Shown: positions 50,505-59,625, counted from the first letter of the stretch. The stretch: DNA of 64,000 bases from Anaerolineae bacterium (GCA_030425205.1 JAUIAP010000003.1:248001-312000); one strand, 5' to 3'. The notes: generated by a model from the letters alone, not told the origin. Made by a program: numbers and translations.

Positions 50505-52642
50505 TACAGCGACCGCGTGAGGGTTGGAGCACCTATCTGCTCTTGTTGCTGCTCGTTTGGCTGGCCGCAACCGCCGTGCAGGAAGCGCGTTGGGTCGATG
50601 ATTTAACGGACATTCGGCCGTTGGCATTCGGCGCATTGCTAGTCAGTGGTGGGGTTGCCAAGATGCGCGTGCGCGTTCCGCAGGCGTGGCTCGCCATCGG
50701 ATTGGTTGGGCTGACGCTCGCCATTTTACAAGTGAATGACGGGCAACTTTTGGCGCGGCTCACGGCATGGATGACGACCGTGCGACGGAGCGAACTGACC
50801 GATGAGACGTTGCCGTTTGCGCTGGCTCTCTTGCTGCTGGTCTGGTTTGGCGTCGCGTTTGTCGGCTGGATGACGTTGCGCCTTCAGCGACCGTTGCCCG
50901 CATTGTTGCTGTTGTCGATTGGGATTGGGTTGAATGCGCGTTTCGGCCGAATTGAGCAACCCCTCATCCTCTTGTACGCGGCAACCGCCTTAGGCTTGCA
51001 ACTGGCGACCCACTTTGGAAAAACGATTGCGCGTTGGCAACAGGCGCGGGTCACATTTAGCGCAGAGATTCGTCAAAACTGGCAGGTCACGAATCTGTTT
51101 CTGCTGGTTGGGCTGTTGGGGCTGGGCTATTGGTTGGCAGATGTGCGCAGCGTGCGCGTGGCGCAGGCGTTTGCCAGTTGGGAACCGATCCAGCGCAGCG
51201 AAGTGTGGCTCTTAAAATCATTTGCGGGCGTCAATACGCCATGGCGCGAGCTTTTGGGCGGGTCATCGACGGCACAGGGCTTTTTGCCGCGTGCTTATCT
51301 GCTGGGAAATGCGCCTGAATTGCGCGAGACAGTTGTGATGCGCACGCAACTTGCGTATGTGGGGGAAATTCGGCCGAATATCCACTGGCGCGCCGTTTCC
51401 TACGACATTTACACAGGGCGCGGTTGGGCGCGTTCGGCCGAAACACCCCGATCATTTCCAGCAACTCAACCGCTCATACCAGCCAGCAACGCAACGATTC
51501 CCATTTCCCAAACGGTCGAATGGTTGCTCGATGACCGGCAGGTACGCTACACGTTTGGGCAACCGCAACAGTTTGACCATGCAACGACTGCCCATTTAGG
51601 ACATGCTGACGCGCTGATTTGGGTAGAAAGTGACCAGCGGCGCTATCAGGCGGTGTCATTGGTCAGCGGGGCGCAATCGGCCGAACTCAACACCGTCACA
51701 ACGGCTGACATCGACCCCACCATCTTGACTCATTACACGACGCTCCCGCGCATTCCAGCCCGCGTCACCGCACTTGCCCAATCGCTCGTCACCTCTGAGA
51801 TGACCCCCTTCCAACAGGCGCAGGCAATCGAGGCCTACCTGAAACAGTTTCCCTACTCGCTTGATCTCGCCGCGCCGCCGTTGGGACGCGATCCCGTCGA
51901 TTTCTTCCTTTTTGACCAGCAACGTGGCTACTGTGACTATTACGCCTCCGCGATGGTTGTCTTGGCGCGAGCTGTCGGATTGCCCGCGCGTTTGGGCTCT
52001 GGATTTATTGCGAGAGCTGAAACAGATGTGGTCTATCAAATCGACGGTCATTCATGGGCGGAAATCTACTTTGGCGATTATGGTTGGATCGAATTTGAAC
52101 CGACGGCGGGGTTTGGAACACGTGCGGCTGGGACGACCGGCGAGACGGCCAATCAGTTTGTTGAGGATGAGTTTGGCATGCCAGACGGCAGCAGTTTTAA
52201 CCTGCCACCCGTTCCCGATCAAGTGGTGGAACGACCGATTCAAGGGCGATGGCGACTGCTTCTTGGCACAATCAGCATTACGCTGCTCGGATTGGTAATC
52301 CGCTTATGGCGACGCCCGTTCCCATCGCTTGACGAGCAGTTTGCCTTTTTGCACGGTCTCGCCGATCAGCTCAACGTGCCAAATCAACGCGCCCAAACAC
52401 CCGCCGAATTTCAGCTCGTTTTAGAGCGACGGCTGGCGCAGGTATGGCTCAGTCGGCGGGTTGTAAAATGGTTTGGGGTGGGGGAATGGCGGGAAGAGAT
52501 CGGCCGATTTTCACACGCCATCACACAAGCATTCGCCACGCGGCAATACAGCCAATCAAAAACGGCGACAGGTGTGCAAAATTCGGCCGAATGGCGGCAT
52601 TTACGCTGGCTCGTTTGGTTGTTGAGAAGGTTTGGGCAATAG
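50501..52642 (+). CDS. Transglutaminase-like membrane protein (TgpA type)
   Basis: 713 residues. Six or so N-terminal transmembrane helices (about 1-200) are followed by an extracytoplasmic transglutaminase core: Cys478 in RGYCDYYASAMVVLAR, His517 in IDGHSWAEIYFG and the Asp/Glu of WIEFEPTAGFG. A further helix (about 590-608) and a C-terminal domain like DUF4129 (about 620-713) end it. TgpA-like proteins of other bacteria are essential for or linked to envelope homeostasis; with DUF58 and MoxR they form a commonly found set. The single polypeptide here contrasts with the DUF4129-only proteins of the first locus. Confidence 0.92.
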   Translation: MIQRPREGWSTYLLLLLLVWLAATAVQEARWVDDLTDIRPLAFGALLVSGGVAKMRVRVPQAWLAIGLVGLTLAILQVNDGQLLARLTAWMTTVRRSELTDETLPFALALLLLVWFGVAFVGWMTLRLQRPLPALLLLSIGIGLNARFGRIEQPLILLYAATALGLQLATHFGKTIARWQQARVTFSAEIRQNWQVTNLFLLVGLLGLGYWLADVRSVRVAQAFASWEPIQRSEVWLLKSFAGVNTPWRELLGGSSTAQGFLPRAYLLGNAPELRETVVMRTQLAYVGEIRPNIHWRAVSYDIYTGRGWARSAETPRSFPATQPLIPASNATIPISQTVEWLLDDRQVRYTFGQPQQFDHATTAHLGHADALIWVESDQRRYQAVSLVSGAQSAELNTVTTADIDPTILTHYTTLPRIPARVTALAQSLVTSEMTPFQQAQAIEAYLKQFPYSLDLAAPPLGRDPVDFFLFDQQRGYCDYYASAMVVLARAVGLPARLGSGFIARAETDVVYQIDGHSWAEIYFGDYGWIEFEPTAGFGTRAAGTTGETANQFVEDEFGMPDGSSFNLPPVPDQVVERPIQGRWRLLLGTISITLLGLVIRLWRRPFPSLDEQFAFLHGLADQLNVPNQRAQTPAEFQLVLERRLAQVWLSRRVVKWFGVGEWREEIGRFSHAITQAFATRQYSQSKTATGVQNSAEWRHLRWLVWLLRRFGQ

Positions 52643-52690
52643 TACAAGCCGCCACAAATGGGCAAACTTACTCAGGGTGACCGCTCTAAA

Positions 52691-53752
52691 TCAAAATTGT
52701 TCCAAGAATTCGCGCACGCGCGTCATGCTCTCTTCCCACGTTGGATGCTGCCGAAAACGAGTGAGCGCGGCCGTACTCATTGCCGTCAAAAGCTCACGGT
52801 CGCTATCGACTTGGTGTAGATAGGCTGCCAACATTTCGGCATCATCGACGGGGATGAGAAAGCCATTTTCCTCATGCGAGATAAACTCATGCGCCGCGCT
52901 GCGCGTCGTGCCGATGGCGGGAAGGCCAAATCCCATACCCTCCAGATAGGCAATGCCGAACCCCTCATGGCGCGAGGGCATTACGAGTAGATCGGCTTGA
53001 CGATACTGGTCATCGAGTGGTGATTCTGGTGGCAGGAAGTCAATTCGGCCGAATAATCCCAAATCCTCAATCAGTCGATAGAGTCGCTGAGTGTAGCCTA
53101 TGTTGATGGTCGCATCGCCAACGATTGAAAGCTGCGATGGCGGATGGTGGGCCATCGCCCGTATGATTGTGTGCAACCCTTTGCGTGGCAGCACGTTGCC
53201 GACATAGAGCAGTCGCAAATGTTGCCGATGCGCCCGAGCCGTCAGCGTTGGCACGTCGATGCCATTCCTGCCAAAGCGATCTCCACCGGGCAGTGCGACC
53301 ACATGGGGGGGTAAGCCATTGAACATATCGGCAACGGTACGCCGCGCCGTCTGACTGGTAAAGATGATGCCGTCCAGACTGCGCAGATAGCTGCGTTCTA
53401 TGCGTCCATAGAAAAGTTTCGGTAGCCGACGTGTTGTCTGCGTCACTTTAAGCAGATGGACCAGTGAAACGATTGGATAGTTGCCAAGCGTGCGCAACTG
53501 CTTATTTAACCAGACGAGCGATGGATGATTTAACTCATCCTGCACGAGCACGTCCAGCTCAAATTCGGCCAGCCAGCGCAGCAGCCGATAGCGTCCATTG
53601 TCCGCCAGACTTAACCAGTAGTTGTGCTCGGGAAGTGTGATCACATCGACGCGATGCCCGTAGCCGCGCAGATGTGTCGCCAGCATCTGATTGTAGAAGG
53701 CGTTGCCGATCAATGTATCGGCCGAATTGTAAGTGAGCAGTCCGATTCGCAT
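52691..53752 (-). CDS. GT4-type glycosyltransferase
   Basis: 353 residues with the GT-B fold of family 4. The N-terminal acceptor domain opens MRIGLLTYNSADTLIGNAFY; the C-terminal donor domain has LLYVGNVLPRKGLHTIIRAM and the EX7E motif EGFGIAYLE. Similar enzymes add mannose or glucose to surface polysaccharides or lipids from a nucleotide sugar. No other polysaccharide gene adjoins it. The reading ends 46 bases from the convergent transglutaminase gene. Confidence 0.92.
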   Translation of the reverse strand: MRIGLLTYNSADTLIGNAFYNQMLATHLRGYGHRVDVITLPEHNYWLSLADNGRYRLLRWLAEFELDVLVQDELNHPSLVWLNKQLRTLGNYPIVSLVHLLKVTQTTRRLPKLFYGRIERSYLRSLDGIIFTSQTARRTVADMFNGLPPHVVALPGGDRFGRNGIDVPTLTARAHRQHLRLLYVGNVLPRKGLHTIIRAMAHHPPSQLSIVGDATINIGYTQRLYRLIEDLGLFGRIDFLPPESPLDDQYRQADLLVMPSRHEGFGIAYLEGMGFGLPAIGTTRSAAHEFISHEENGFLIPVDDAEMLAAYLHQVDSDRELLTAMSTAALTRFRQHPTWEESMTRVREFLEQF

Positions 53753-53825
53753 GTTTGAACAAATGACAGGAAACAGTCGGGCAGTGGCAGGCGCAGTTTG
53801 ATTACTGCCCCTTGTTCACTGGCTA

Positions 53826-54452
53826 CTATTTGCTGTGAATCTCGCCATCAATAATGACATCATCACCGAGTTGTGAGACGCGGATATTTTCCAGTCGGGC
53901 AGTCAGTGACTCTTCAAGCGCATGAACGCCGCCCACATATTGCGGGGAGATGGTCAGCACGATGCGGTCGACAAACTTTTGGCGCAAGAAGCTGGTGATG
54001 ACCTGTGCGCCACCTGCGACGAGCAAGTTGCGGATGCCTCTTTCGTATAGCCATGTGAGTAGGTGGGAGAGTGGGACTTGATGATTTTCGGCCGAAAACA
54101 GCCGCACCGTTCCCCCCGCCGCCTCCAAGTTCATGCGTCGCTCCCGCTGCGCTCCCCATTCACCAATGATCCATCCGCCGTTGCGCACGACGTTTGCCGT
54201 GACGGGACAGCGCAACTGCCCATCCAAAATGATAATTTGCGGATTCTTTCCATCGACAAGCCGCACCGTCAGCTCTGGATCATCCGCCAGCACCGTTCCT
54301 ACCCCGACCAATATGGCATCGTGCTCTGCGCGGAGTTGATGGGTCAGCTTGGCTGCCGCATCCCCACACCGCTCGAAATGCTCCCCACGTCTTGCAGCAA
54401 TAGAACCGTCGAGCGATTGGGCATAGGCAAGGGTTACGGTTGGATAAAGCAT
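53826..54452 (-). CDS. RibD C-terminal-domain reductase
   Basis: 208 residues from the ATG at 54452 (MLYPTVTLAYAQSLDGSIAA), the position where DHFR-like RibD domains begin; the upstream ATG at 54506 adds 18 unmatched residues. The NADPH-binding pattern LRAEHDAILVGVGTVLADDPELTVR and LLVAGGAQVITSFLRQKFVDR are present. Such stand-alone proteins reduce a pyrimidine in riboflavin or folate-related pathways, or act on unknown substrates; the deaminase half of RibD is absent. Divergent from the redox operon. Confidence 0.88.
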   Translation of the reverse strand: MLYPTVTLAYAQSLDGSIAARRGEHFERCGDAAAKLTHQLRAEHDAILVGVGTVLADDPELTVRLVDGKNPQIIILDGQLRCPVTANVVRNGGWIIGEWGAQRERRMNLEAAGGTVRLFSAENHQVPLSHLLTWLYERGIRNLLVAGGAQVITSFLRQKFVDRIVLTISPQYVGGVHALEESLTARLENIRVSQLGDDVIIDGEIHSK

Positions 54453-54574
54453 CCCCCTATTGTAACGAAGCACGGTGTAGTCGCACATTAGTAGGTAAAT
54501 AGTCACAACGTCGCAATTTGCAGCGGAACGTCATGTGGATTGAAAGACCCTGATCACATACTAGTACATGGAAG

Positions 54575-55975
54575 ATGAAAAAATCTGTCATTTTGGCAAC
54601 TGCAATGACCGCTCAATTAGAACTCAATCACTTAACGAAACATGATGATCCAGTCGTTTGCAACTGTTTGCAAATTCGCCGCTCCGTTTTGGAACATGCG
54701 ATTGCAAACGGCGCAAATGAGATGGAAACGTTGGTTGGACGGACGGGCGCAAGTAGCGTTTGCGGCGCGTGCCATCTCTCATTACAGGAGATGGTGGGCC
54801 AAGCCAAATGGGAACCTGTGCGACTCGTCGATGTCGAACCTGTTACCGAAAACATCCACACATTTCGCTTTAGCGCGACAGCGGGATCGCTTGATCCGGC
54901 TGCACCCGCCCAATTTGTGATGGTCAAGGCGTTGATCGGTGATGAATGGGTGCAGCGACCCTACACCATTTCATCGGCCGCATCGATCACCACCCACCGC
55001 GAGATAACGGTTAAGCGACTCCCAGACGGGATTTTTAGCAACTGGTTATTCGATGAGGCAACGTCCAACTCTCCCATCTATATGTCCCCACCAATGGGCG
55101 ACTATGAGTTGACCCCCGATCCACTCGTCTGTTTTGTGGCAGGAATTGGTGTAACGCCGGCCTTGGGGTTGATGCGTAGCTGTCGACAAGGGACTTGTTT
55201 GCCCGAATCGATTTTGGTGCACTACTCAGTTTCGGCCGAAAATGAGATCGTCTATCAGCAAGAACTGGACGAGCTCCAAGCCGCGTATGACGTGCGCGTT
55301 CATTTGACCAATGTGGCAGGCCATTTGGCCTTCCCCGATGTGCGCGATATTGCTGAACTGCATCCGAACGCCCGCTACTTCATCTGTGGGCCTGAACGCT
55401 ATCAAAAAGCGATCACCGAATATCTTGACGTTCTATCGATCCCAGAAGAGCGTATCCACGTGGAAATTTTTATTCCGCAAACCCTAGAAAAGCGCAAATC
55501 GAAGCTGCGCTATGTCTGGTTGGGAGTCGCGCTGTTGGCCGCATTTGGGCTGCAATGGTGGCTCAATTGGGAGTGGGCGTGGTTGGAAGGGCTGCAATCG
55601 GCCGAATCGTATAAACGCTGGTCTGGATTTGCGCTCGGCGGCTATCTCGGTCTGCAATTTATGCTGCCCGTCACCCGCTGGTTTGGCTCCATCAATCGCT
55701 CCGTCAGCCTTTATCGCTGGCATCGTTGGCAAGGCGCACTCGCCCCGCTGGTCTACTATGTGCATTCAACCACATTTGGTTTTGCGGCCGTCGGGTTTCT
55801 CAGCGCAGTCTACTTTGCCAATACGGTAGTCGGCCTCTTTAACCAAGAGCTGATTGCCAACGTGCGCTGGAAAATGCGCTATCAACGTGTCTGGCTCGTC
55901 TTTCACATCGTGCTATCACTCTTGTTGGTCGCGCTGACGCTGGTTCATCTCTATACGGTGTTCGCATTTCAATAA
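54575..55975 (+). CDS. Membrane electron-transfer fusion: BFD-type [2Fe-2S], FAD/NAD reductase and two-haem b domain
   Basis: 466 residues. Residues about 28-70 form a BFD-like [2Fe-2S] domain (CNC near 29-31 and CGAC near 63-66). Residues about 80-300 are a ferredoxin-NADP reductase module (FAD-binding RPYTISSAAS, FVAGIGVTPALGLMRSC, ICGPERYQKAI). The last ~150 residues have four transmembrane helices with two His pairs, in RWHRWQGALAPLVYYVHS and FHIVLSLLLVALTLVHLY, spaced as for two b haems in the ferric-reductase/cytochrome b561 style. Electrons could pass from NAD(P)H through FAD and Fe-S to the outer haem. I have not met this order described as a named family. The start is either the ATG at 54575 or the one at 54605; neither has a clear ribosome site. 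It heads a three-gene operon. Confidence 0.82.
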   Translation: MKKSVILATAMTAQLELNHLTKHDDPVVCNCLQIRRSVLEHAIANGANEMETLVGRTGASSVCGACHLSLQEMVGQAKWEPVRLVDVEPVTENIHTFRFSATAGSLDPAAPAQFVMVKALIGDEWVQRPYTISSAASITTHREITVKRLPDGIFSNWLFDEATSNSPIYMSPPMGDYELTPDPLVCFVAGIGVTPALGLMRSCRQGTCLPESILVHYSVSAENEIVYQQELDELQAAYDVRVHLTNVAGHLAFPDVRDIAELHPNARYFICGPERYQKAITEYLDVLSIPEERIHVEIFIPQTLEKRKSKLRYVWLGVALLAAFGLQWWLNWEWAWLEGLQSAESYKRWSGFALGGYLGLQFMLPVTRWFGSINRSVSLYRWHRWQGALAPLVYYVHSTTFGFAAVGFLSAVYFANTVVGLFNQELIANVRWKMRYQRVWLVFHIVLSLLLVALTLVHLYTVFAFQ

Positions 55976-56058
55976 TGCTGCCATCGGTATATATTTTTGT
56001 AAACCCAACGGTATTCCCACAGCAATGCGGTGGCGACGAGACCGGACAAGGGTGAAGT

Positions 56059-56721
56059 ATGAAACCCAAAACCATCCCGATTTATTTGATAGGATTGTTG
56101 CTCGCAATCGGTGCGGCACTCTTTTTGCTTGCCCCTGCGCAGGCGCAATTGCGTATGCTAGGCCCTGCCAATACGGGTCACGAAACGTTGGCATGTGTCG
56201 ATTGCCATGAAGCGGCCGTTGGAACAGCCCGCCAGCAGATTCAGGCCAACGTGCGCCATCTGCTTGGCATGCGCGAGGAACCGGTTGCCTTTCAACATGA
56301 AGATGTGACCAGTCAGGATTGTCTCGCCTGCCATGAGCGACCGAACGATAATCATCCGATCTTTCGCTTTAACGAACCCCGTTTTGCAGAGGCACGCGCT
56401 GAGATTGGCGCAAACGACTGTATCTCCTGCCATCTTGAACATCAGGGTCAGCGCGTCACCATCGAGCCGACCTATTGCAGCAACTGTCATGAAGATTTGA
56501 TCCTGAAAAATGATCCGCTCGACATTCCGCACGATACGCTGGTTGCGACGGAACAGTGGGCGAGCTGTCTTGGATGCCATGATTTTCATGGAAATCACCT
56601 GCGCGAAGTGCCAACGACGTTTGAGCAACGTCTGCCAGAGGCCAAAATTCTCGAATACTTTGCAGGTGCAGAGTCACCCTACGCGGCCGAAAAGATCACG
56701 CCCGCCCAGAAAACACGATGA
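56059..56721 (+). CDS. Pentahaem c-type cytochrome, exported
   Basis: 220 residues. A signal peptide (about 1-30, ending APAQAQ) sends it outside. Five CxxCH haem-binding motifs (CVDCH, CLACH, CISCH, CSNCH, CLGCH) are spread over residues about 52-175. It resembles cytochrome c3/c554-like multihaem proteins but is not clearly a member of one named family. It follows the membrane fusion by 84 bases with AAGGGTGA before the ATG, and its stop overlaps the next start (ATGA). It probably accepts electrons from the b haems outside the membrane. Confidence 0.85.
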   Translation: MKPKTIPIYLIGLLLAIGAALFLLAPAQAQLRMLGPANTGHETLACVDCHEAAVGTARQQIQANVRHLLGMREEPVAFQHEDVTSQDCLACHERPNDNHPIFRFNEPRFAEARAEIGANDCISCHLEHQGQRVTIEPTYCSNCHEDLILKNDPLDIPHDTLVATEQWASCLGCHDFHGNHLREVPTTFEQRLPEAKILEYFAGAESPYAAEKITPAQKTR

Positions 56722-57539
56722 TGAAACGAACCTTTCCCCTTATTGCACTCGCACTGATTGCGCTATCGATCTATCTGTTTGTGTCTGCCCCGCCGCCCTT
56801 GCAGACTGCGGCGGTTGAAAGCGGCGTGATGATTCCGATTGAACAGGTATTGCGCACCGTTTCGGCCGAAAATGACCTCGCTCGCGCCCTTTGGACACAA
56901 GAGATCGTTGGGGCAGGGCAGGTCGCCGGGCTAGCATTTGACGAAGATTGGCGCGAATCGACGGTAGAGGCGGGCCCACTGCCCGCACTCTTCCTGCGCG
57001 AATCGGCCGCCAATCTCGAAACATATCCCGTTCCGCTTAGCCTCTTTCTTGGCTCCGACTTTCCGATCAATCCGTCCAATCAGTTCAGCGGCGCACAGAC
57101 TGACCGTTTCGAACAGATCAAGGCGACGGGCGAGCCACAATTTTTCTACGCCGACGACACGCAGCTCCACACCGCCATGTTCCCCGACTATGCCTCTGTC
57201 CAGCCGTGCATCGTTTGCCACAATGAACATCCCGACACGCCTAAAGCGGACTGGGAACTCAACGACGTGATGGGGGCAACGACGTGGGCATATCCCAAAG
57301 CTGAGGTATCGTTGACGGAATACATGGAAATTATCTCGGCCGTGCGGCGTAGCTTTGCAGAAACCTATACGACCTACTTAGAGAAAACGGCAACATTTAC
57401 CAACCCCCCTCCGATTGGTGATCAATGGCCGAGCGAGGGGTACTATTTGCCATCGGCCGAAATTTTCATGCAAGAGTTCACCCGCCGTGCCTCCTCCCAA
57501 ACGCTAAACGATCTTCTTACAATGGGAATTGAGCCTTAA
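56718..57539 (+). CDS. Tll0287-like (DUF3365) haem protein
   Basis: 273 residues with an N-terminal signal/anchor helix (about 6-26). The CIVCHNEHPDTPK motif at about residue 167 is the single haem-binding CxxCH of the DUF3365/Tll0287 family, whose members fold like sensor PAS domains with a haem; WELNDVMGATTWAYP follows, as in the family. It may be a redox sensor or the terminal electron carrier of the operon. The last 50 residues (about 220-273) are specific to this protein. Confidence 0.82.
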   Translation: MMKRTFPLIALALIALSIYLFVSAPPPLQTAAVESGVMIPIEQVLRTVSAENDLARALWTQEIVGAGQVAGLAFDEDWRESTVEAGPLPALFLRESAANLETYPVPLSLFLGSDFPINPSNQFSGAQTDRFEQIKATGEPQFFYADDTQLHTAMFPDYASVQPCIVCHNEHPDTPKADWELNDVMGATTWAYPKAEVSLTEYMEIISAVRRSFAETYTTYLEKTATFTNPPPIGDQWPSEGYYLPSAEIFMQEFTRRASSQTLNDLLTMGIEP

Positions 57540-57564
57540 TGCTTGTTTTTCCTGTCTGGACAAC

Positions 57565-57590
57565 GTTTCGGGATTTCCAAATCCCGAAAC
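57565..57590 (+). repeat. 26-bp hairpin element, copy 5 (variant)
   Basis: Same variant as copy 4, same orientation, 26 bases after the stop of the redox operon and within its convergent spacer. A standard terminator follows 130 bases later. Confidence 0.85.
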
Positions 57591-57720
57591 ATCCACTGTC
57601 TAAGACTCAAGTTGTTCTGGCGAGAGCCTTAAGACACGCCCAGAAACCCAAATACCCACAGATAGATTTTTGCGAGCTGCCGTAGGCAGTGAGTTTCTTT
57701 CCAGTTGCAAATTTGGACAA

Positions 57721-57749
57721 AAAAAGCGCACCACGTAGGTGCGCTTTTT
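57721..57749. terminator. Bidirectional rho-independent terminator
   Basis: AAAAAGCGCACC (57721-57732) and GGTGCGCTTTTT (57738-57749) form a perfect 12-bp stem over ACGTA, with T tracts for both strands. It closes the redox operon on the plus strand and the H-NOX-like gene on the minus strand. Confidence 0.92.
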
Positions 57750-57770
57750 CATGGAGGGCATGGTGATCAA

Positions 57771-58355
57771 TTAAGCATAACTCTTTGAACGTGTCGCGCG
57801 GGGTTTGACAGATTGTGCACCCTCAACATAGAACTGAATTTGACAGCTACTTGCGCCACGTAGCATACACGATCCTTCACGGAATCCAATCTGCTCGCCA
57901 TAATATTTTCCAACACCCGTAACAATACCTTTGGCGACCGAACACATCTTGCGTTTTGATGCGTAGTTAAGGGTGATTTCGTTTTCACCCGTGCGTACAA
58001 AGTCGAGAACGGGCGGATGAACGCGCCAAACATCGCGCACCAATCCATGAAAGATCGTTTCGATATTTTCTAGCAGGTCGAGCGTTTTCCATTCAGGCCG
58101 AACCAATACTTTCGACATGACGATCAAATCTTCCGCTATGTATTCGCCGAATACTTGCAACAGATTTTGCACGGGAATTCCCGTCATCTCCGATGCGGTG
58201 ACAACCAGCTGAACGGTTTCAGAATCGTCATAGTTGATAACGGGAAAGTAGACCTTGTTTTTTAAGCCCGCATTTTCTTGTAGTTGTTTCCAGGTCGCTT
58301 CATCATAATTCTCAACTACAAATCGTTTCAGCATATCCATAATCATGCCGTGCAT
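57771..58355 (-). CDS. H-NOX-like haem-NO-binding protein
   Basis: 194 residues. MHGMIMDMLKRFVVENYDEATW is the typical opening of H-NOX domains, and LNYASKRKM supplies the Tyr-x-Ser-x-Arg that binds haem propionates. The proximal His is probably in NIETIFHGLV, though alignment suggests a one-residue shift from the usual place. Stand-alone H-NOX proteins sense NO (or O2) and regulate a partner kinase or cyclase, but none adjoins it here. The TPR kinase at 5098 is a distant possible partner only. GGAG lies seven bases before the ATG. The 201 bases up to the next gene hold no supported feature. Confidence 0.85.
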   Translation of the reverse strand: MHGMIMDMLKRFVVENYDEATWKQLQENAGLKNKVYFPVINYDDSETVQLVVTASEMTGIPVQNLLQVFGEYIAEDLIVMSKVLVRPEWKTLDLLENIETIFHGLVRDVWRVHPPVLDFVRTGENEITLNYASKRKMCSVAKGIVTGVGKYYGEQIGFREGSCMLRGASSCQIQFYVEGAQSVKPRATRSKSYA

Positions 58356-58556
58356 ACTATTACTCCTACTTTAATTGGGGGACAGGGTTTCAATAGGGCG
58401 TGCGAAACAACATTGCAAAATGCGCGATGAAGGCTCATCGCGGCGATTGCAGCTGGCAAACTCAGGGAAACCAAAAATATTCACAATGGTAGTGTAAGGG
58501 AAATAGGTGTCTAAATGGCTTACGTTGCGTTTTTTTAGCGCGGGAAATTGGTACTA

Positions 58557-59609
58557 TTAAAAGCCGATCCCATATTGCAGCGCGAGATAGGCGAGCAGGG
58601 CTTGCACACAGTTGAAGGTTGCATGCGTCACCATCGAAGTTGTGGTGTTATAGCGATCACGCAAGTATCCGAGTGCATAGCCGACAAGGAAGATGCCGAC
58701 CGTTGTCATGCTGAGACCATAATTGCCATGTGTGATGGCGAAGAGGAGCGAGGTGAACATTCGGCCGAATTTCGGCTGCAATGCGCCACGAAAGACCGTT
58801 TCCTCACCCCATGCCGCCGCGACGCCAACCGTCAATATCCCAACGATCGATTTGAAAAAGGGACCATATAGCTCTTCTGACAGGGCATCAACAGCGGGAT
58901 CACCCAATCCAAGCGCGTCAGAAATAGCGAGCAACGCTGCCAGCACGATCAGCAACCCAATGCCCGATCCGACGCCGATCAAGATTTCCATTGGGGAAAC
59001 CATTTGCAACTTAAGACGTGCAAACACCTTGCCCAGTGGACGGCGCGTTAACCAGCCTACCCCGATCAAGCCCAACACAAACAACCCGAAATTCTGCCCC
59101 CATGTTGTCAAAATCAGGTCGGTTGCATCAGTCGTTTCGGCAAGCGATTCCGTCAGATTTTCCAGCCCAACACCGAGCGTGACAAACAAATTGGGTAGAA
59201 TCAGCGTCGCAAAGGAGAGTGCAACGGCATGGACCACGCTCTCGGGATCGATGGGCAGCAGTTTGGCGATGGCGCGGCGCACAGGTGGCAACAGCACAAT
59301 TAGGCCAAATAGTGCGGGAATCCATAGCCCAAGTCCAATCAGATTAAAGTTTATGGAAGTGGGATCGAACGTTTGGAGGGCGGGATTGTTGTTGAGCAGA
59401 TCGGCCGAATCGGCCGAATTTAACGCCAGTCCAGCCAATTGGGTTGCAATCCCGCCCATAAACAGCATGATATGCAACCCGCCGACGACCAGATAGGTTA
59501 AAATTAGAAAGGTTGAACGCGGAATTTCCTTTTGCCGTTCCTGTTCCGCCTTATTTGCCAACAGCATTATCATCCAAAAAACGAAAAATATCGCCAATAC
59601 ACCGACCAT
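58557..59609 (-). CDS. CPBP-family intramembrane metalloprotease
   Basis: The ATG at 59609 (MVGVLAIFFVFWMIML) with AGGAG before it gives 350 residues; an upstream start at 59657 would be inside a hairpin. About eight transmembrane helices are seen. The CPBP (CAAX/Abi) zinc motifs are EETVFRGALQPKF near residue 275, AITHGNYG near 295 and the final THATFNCVQ. Family members process membrane peptides or take part in immunity of bacteriocin producers; no bacteriocin gene is nearby. Confidence 0.9.
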   Translation of the reverse strand: MVGVLAIFFVFWMIMLLANKAEQERQKEIPRSTFLILTYLVVGGLHIMLFMGGIATQLAGLALNSADSADLLNNNPALQTFDPTSINFNLIGLGLWIPALFGLIVLLPPVRRAIAKLLPIDPESVVHAVALSFATLILPNLFVTLGVGLENLTESLAETTDATDLILTTWGQNFGLFVLGLIGVGWLTRRPLGKVFARLKLQMVSPMEILIGVGSGIGLLIVLAALLAISDALGLGDPAVDALSEELYGPFFKSIVGILTVGVAAAWGEETVFRGALQPKFGRMFTSLLFAITHGNYGLSMTTVGIFLVGYALGYLRDRYNTTTSMVTHATFNCVQALLAYLALQYGIGF

Positions 59610-59625
59610 AGAAACTCCTATTGGA

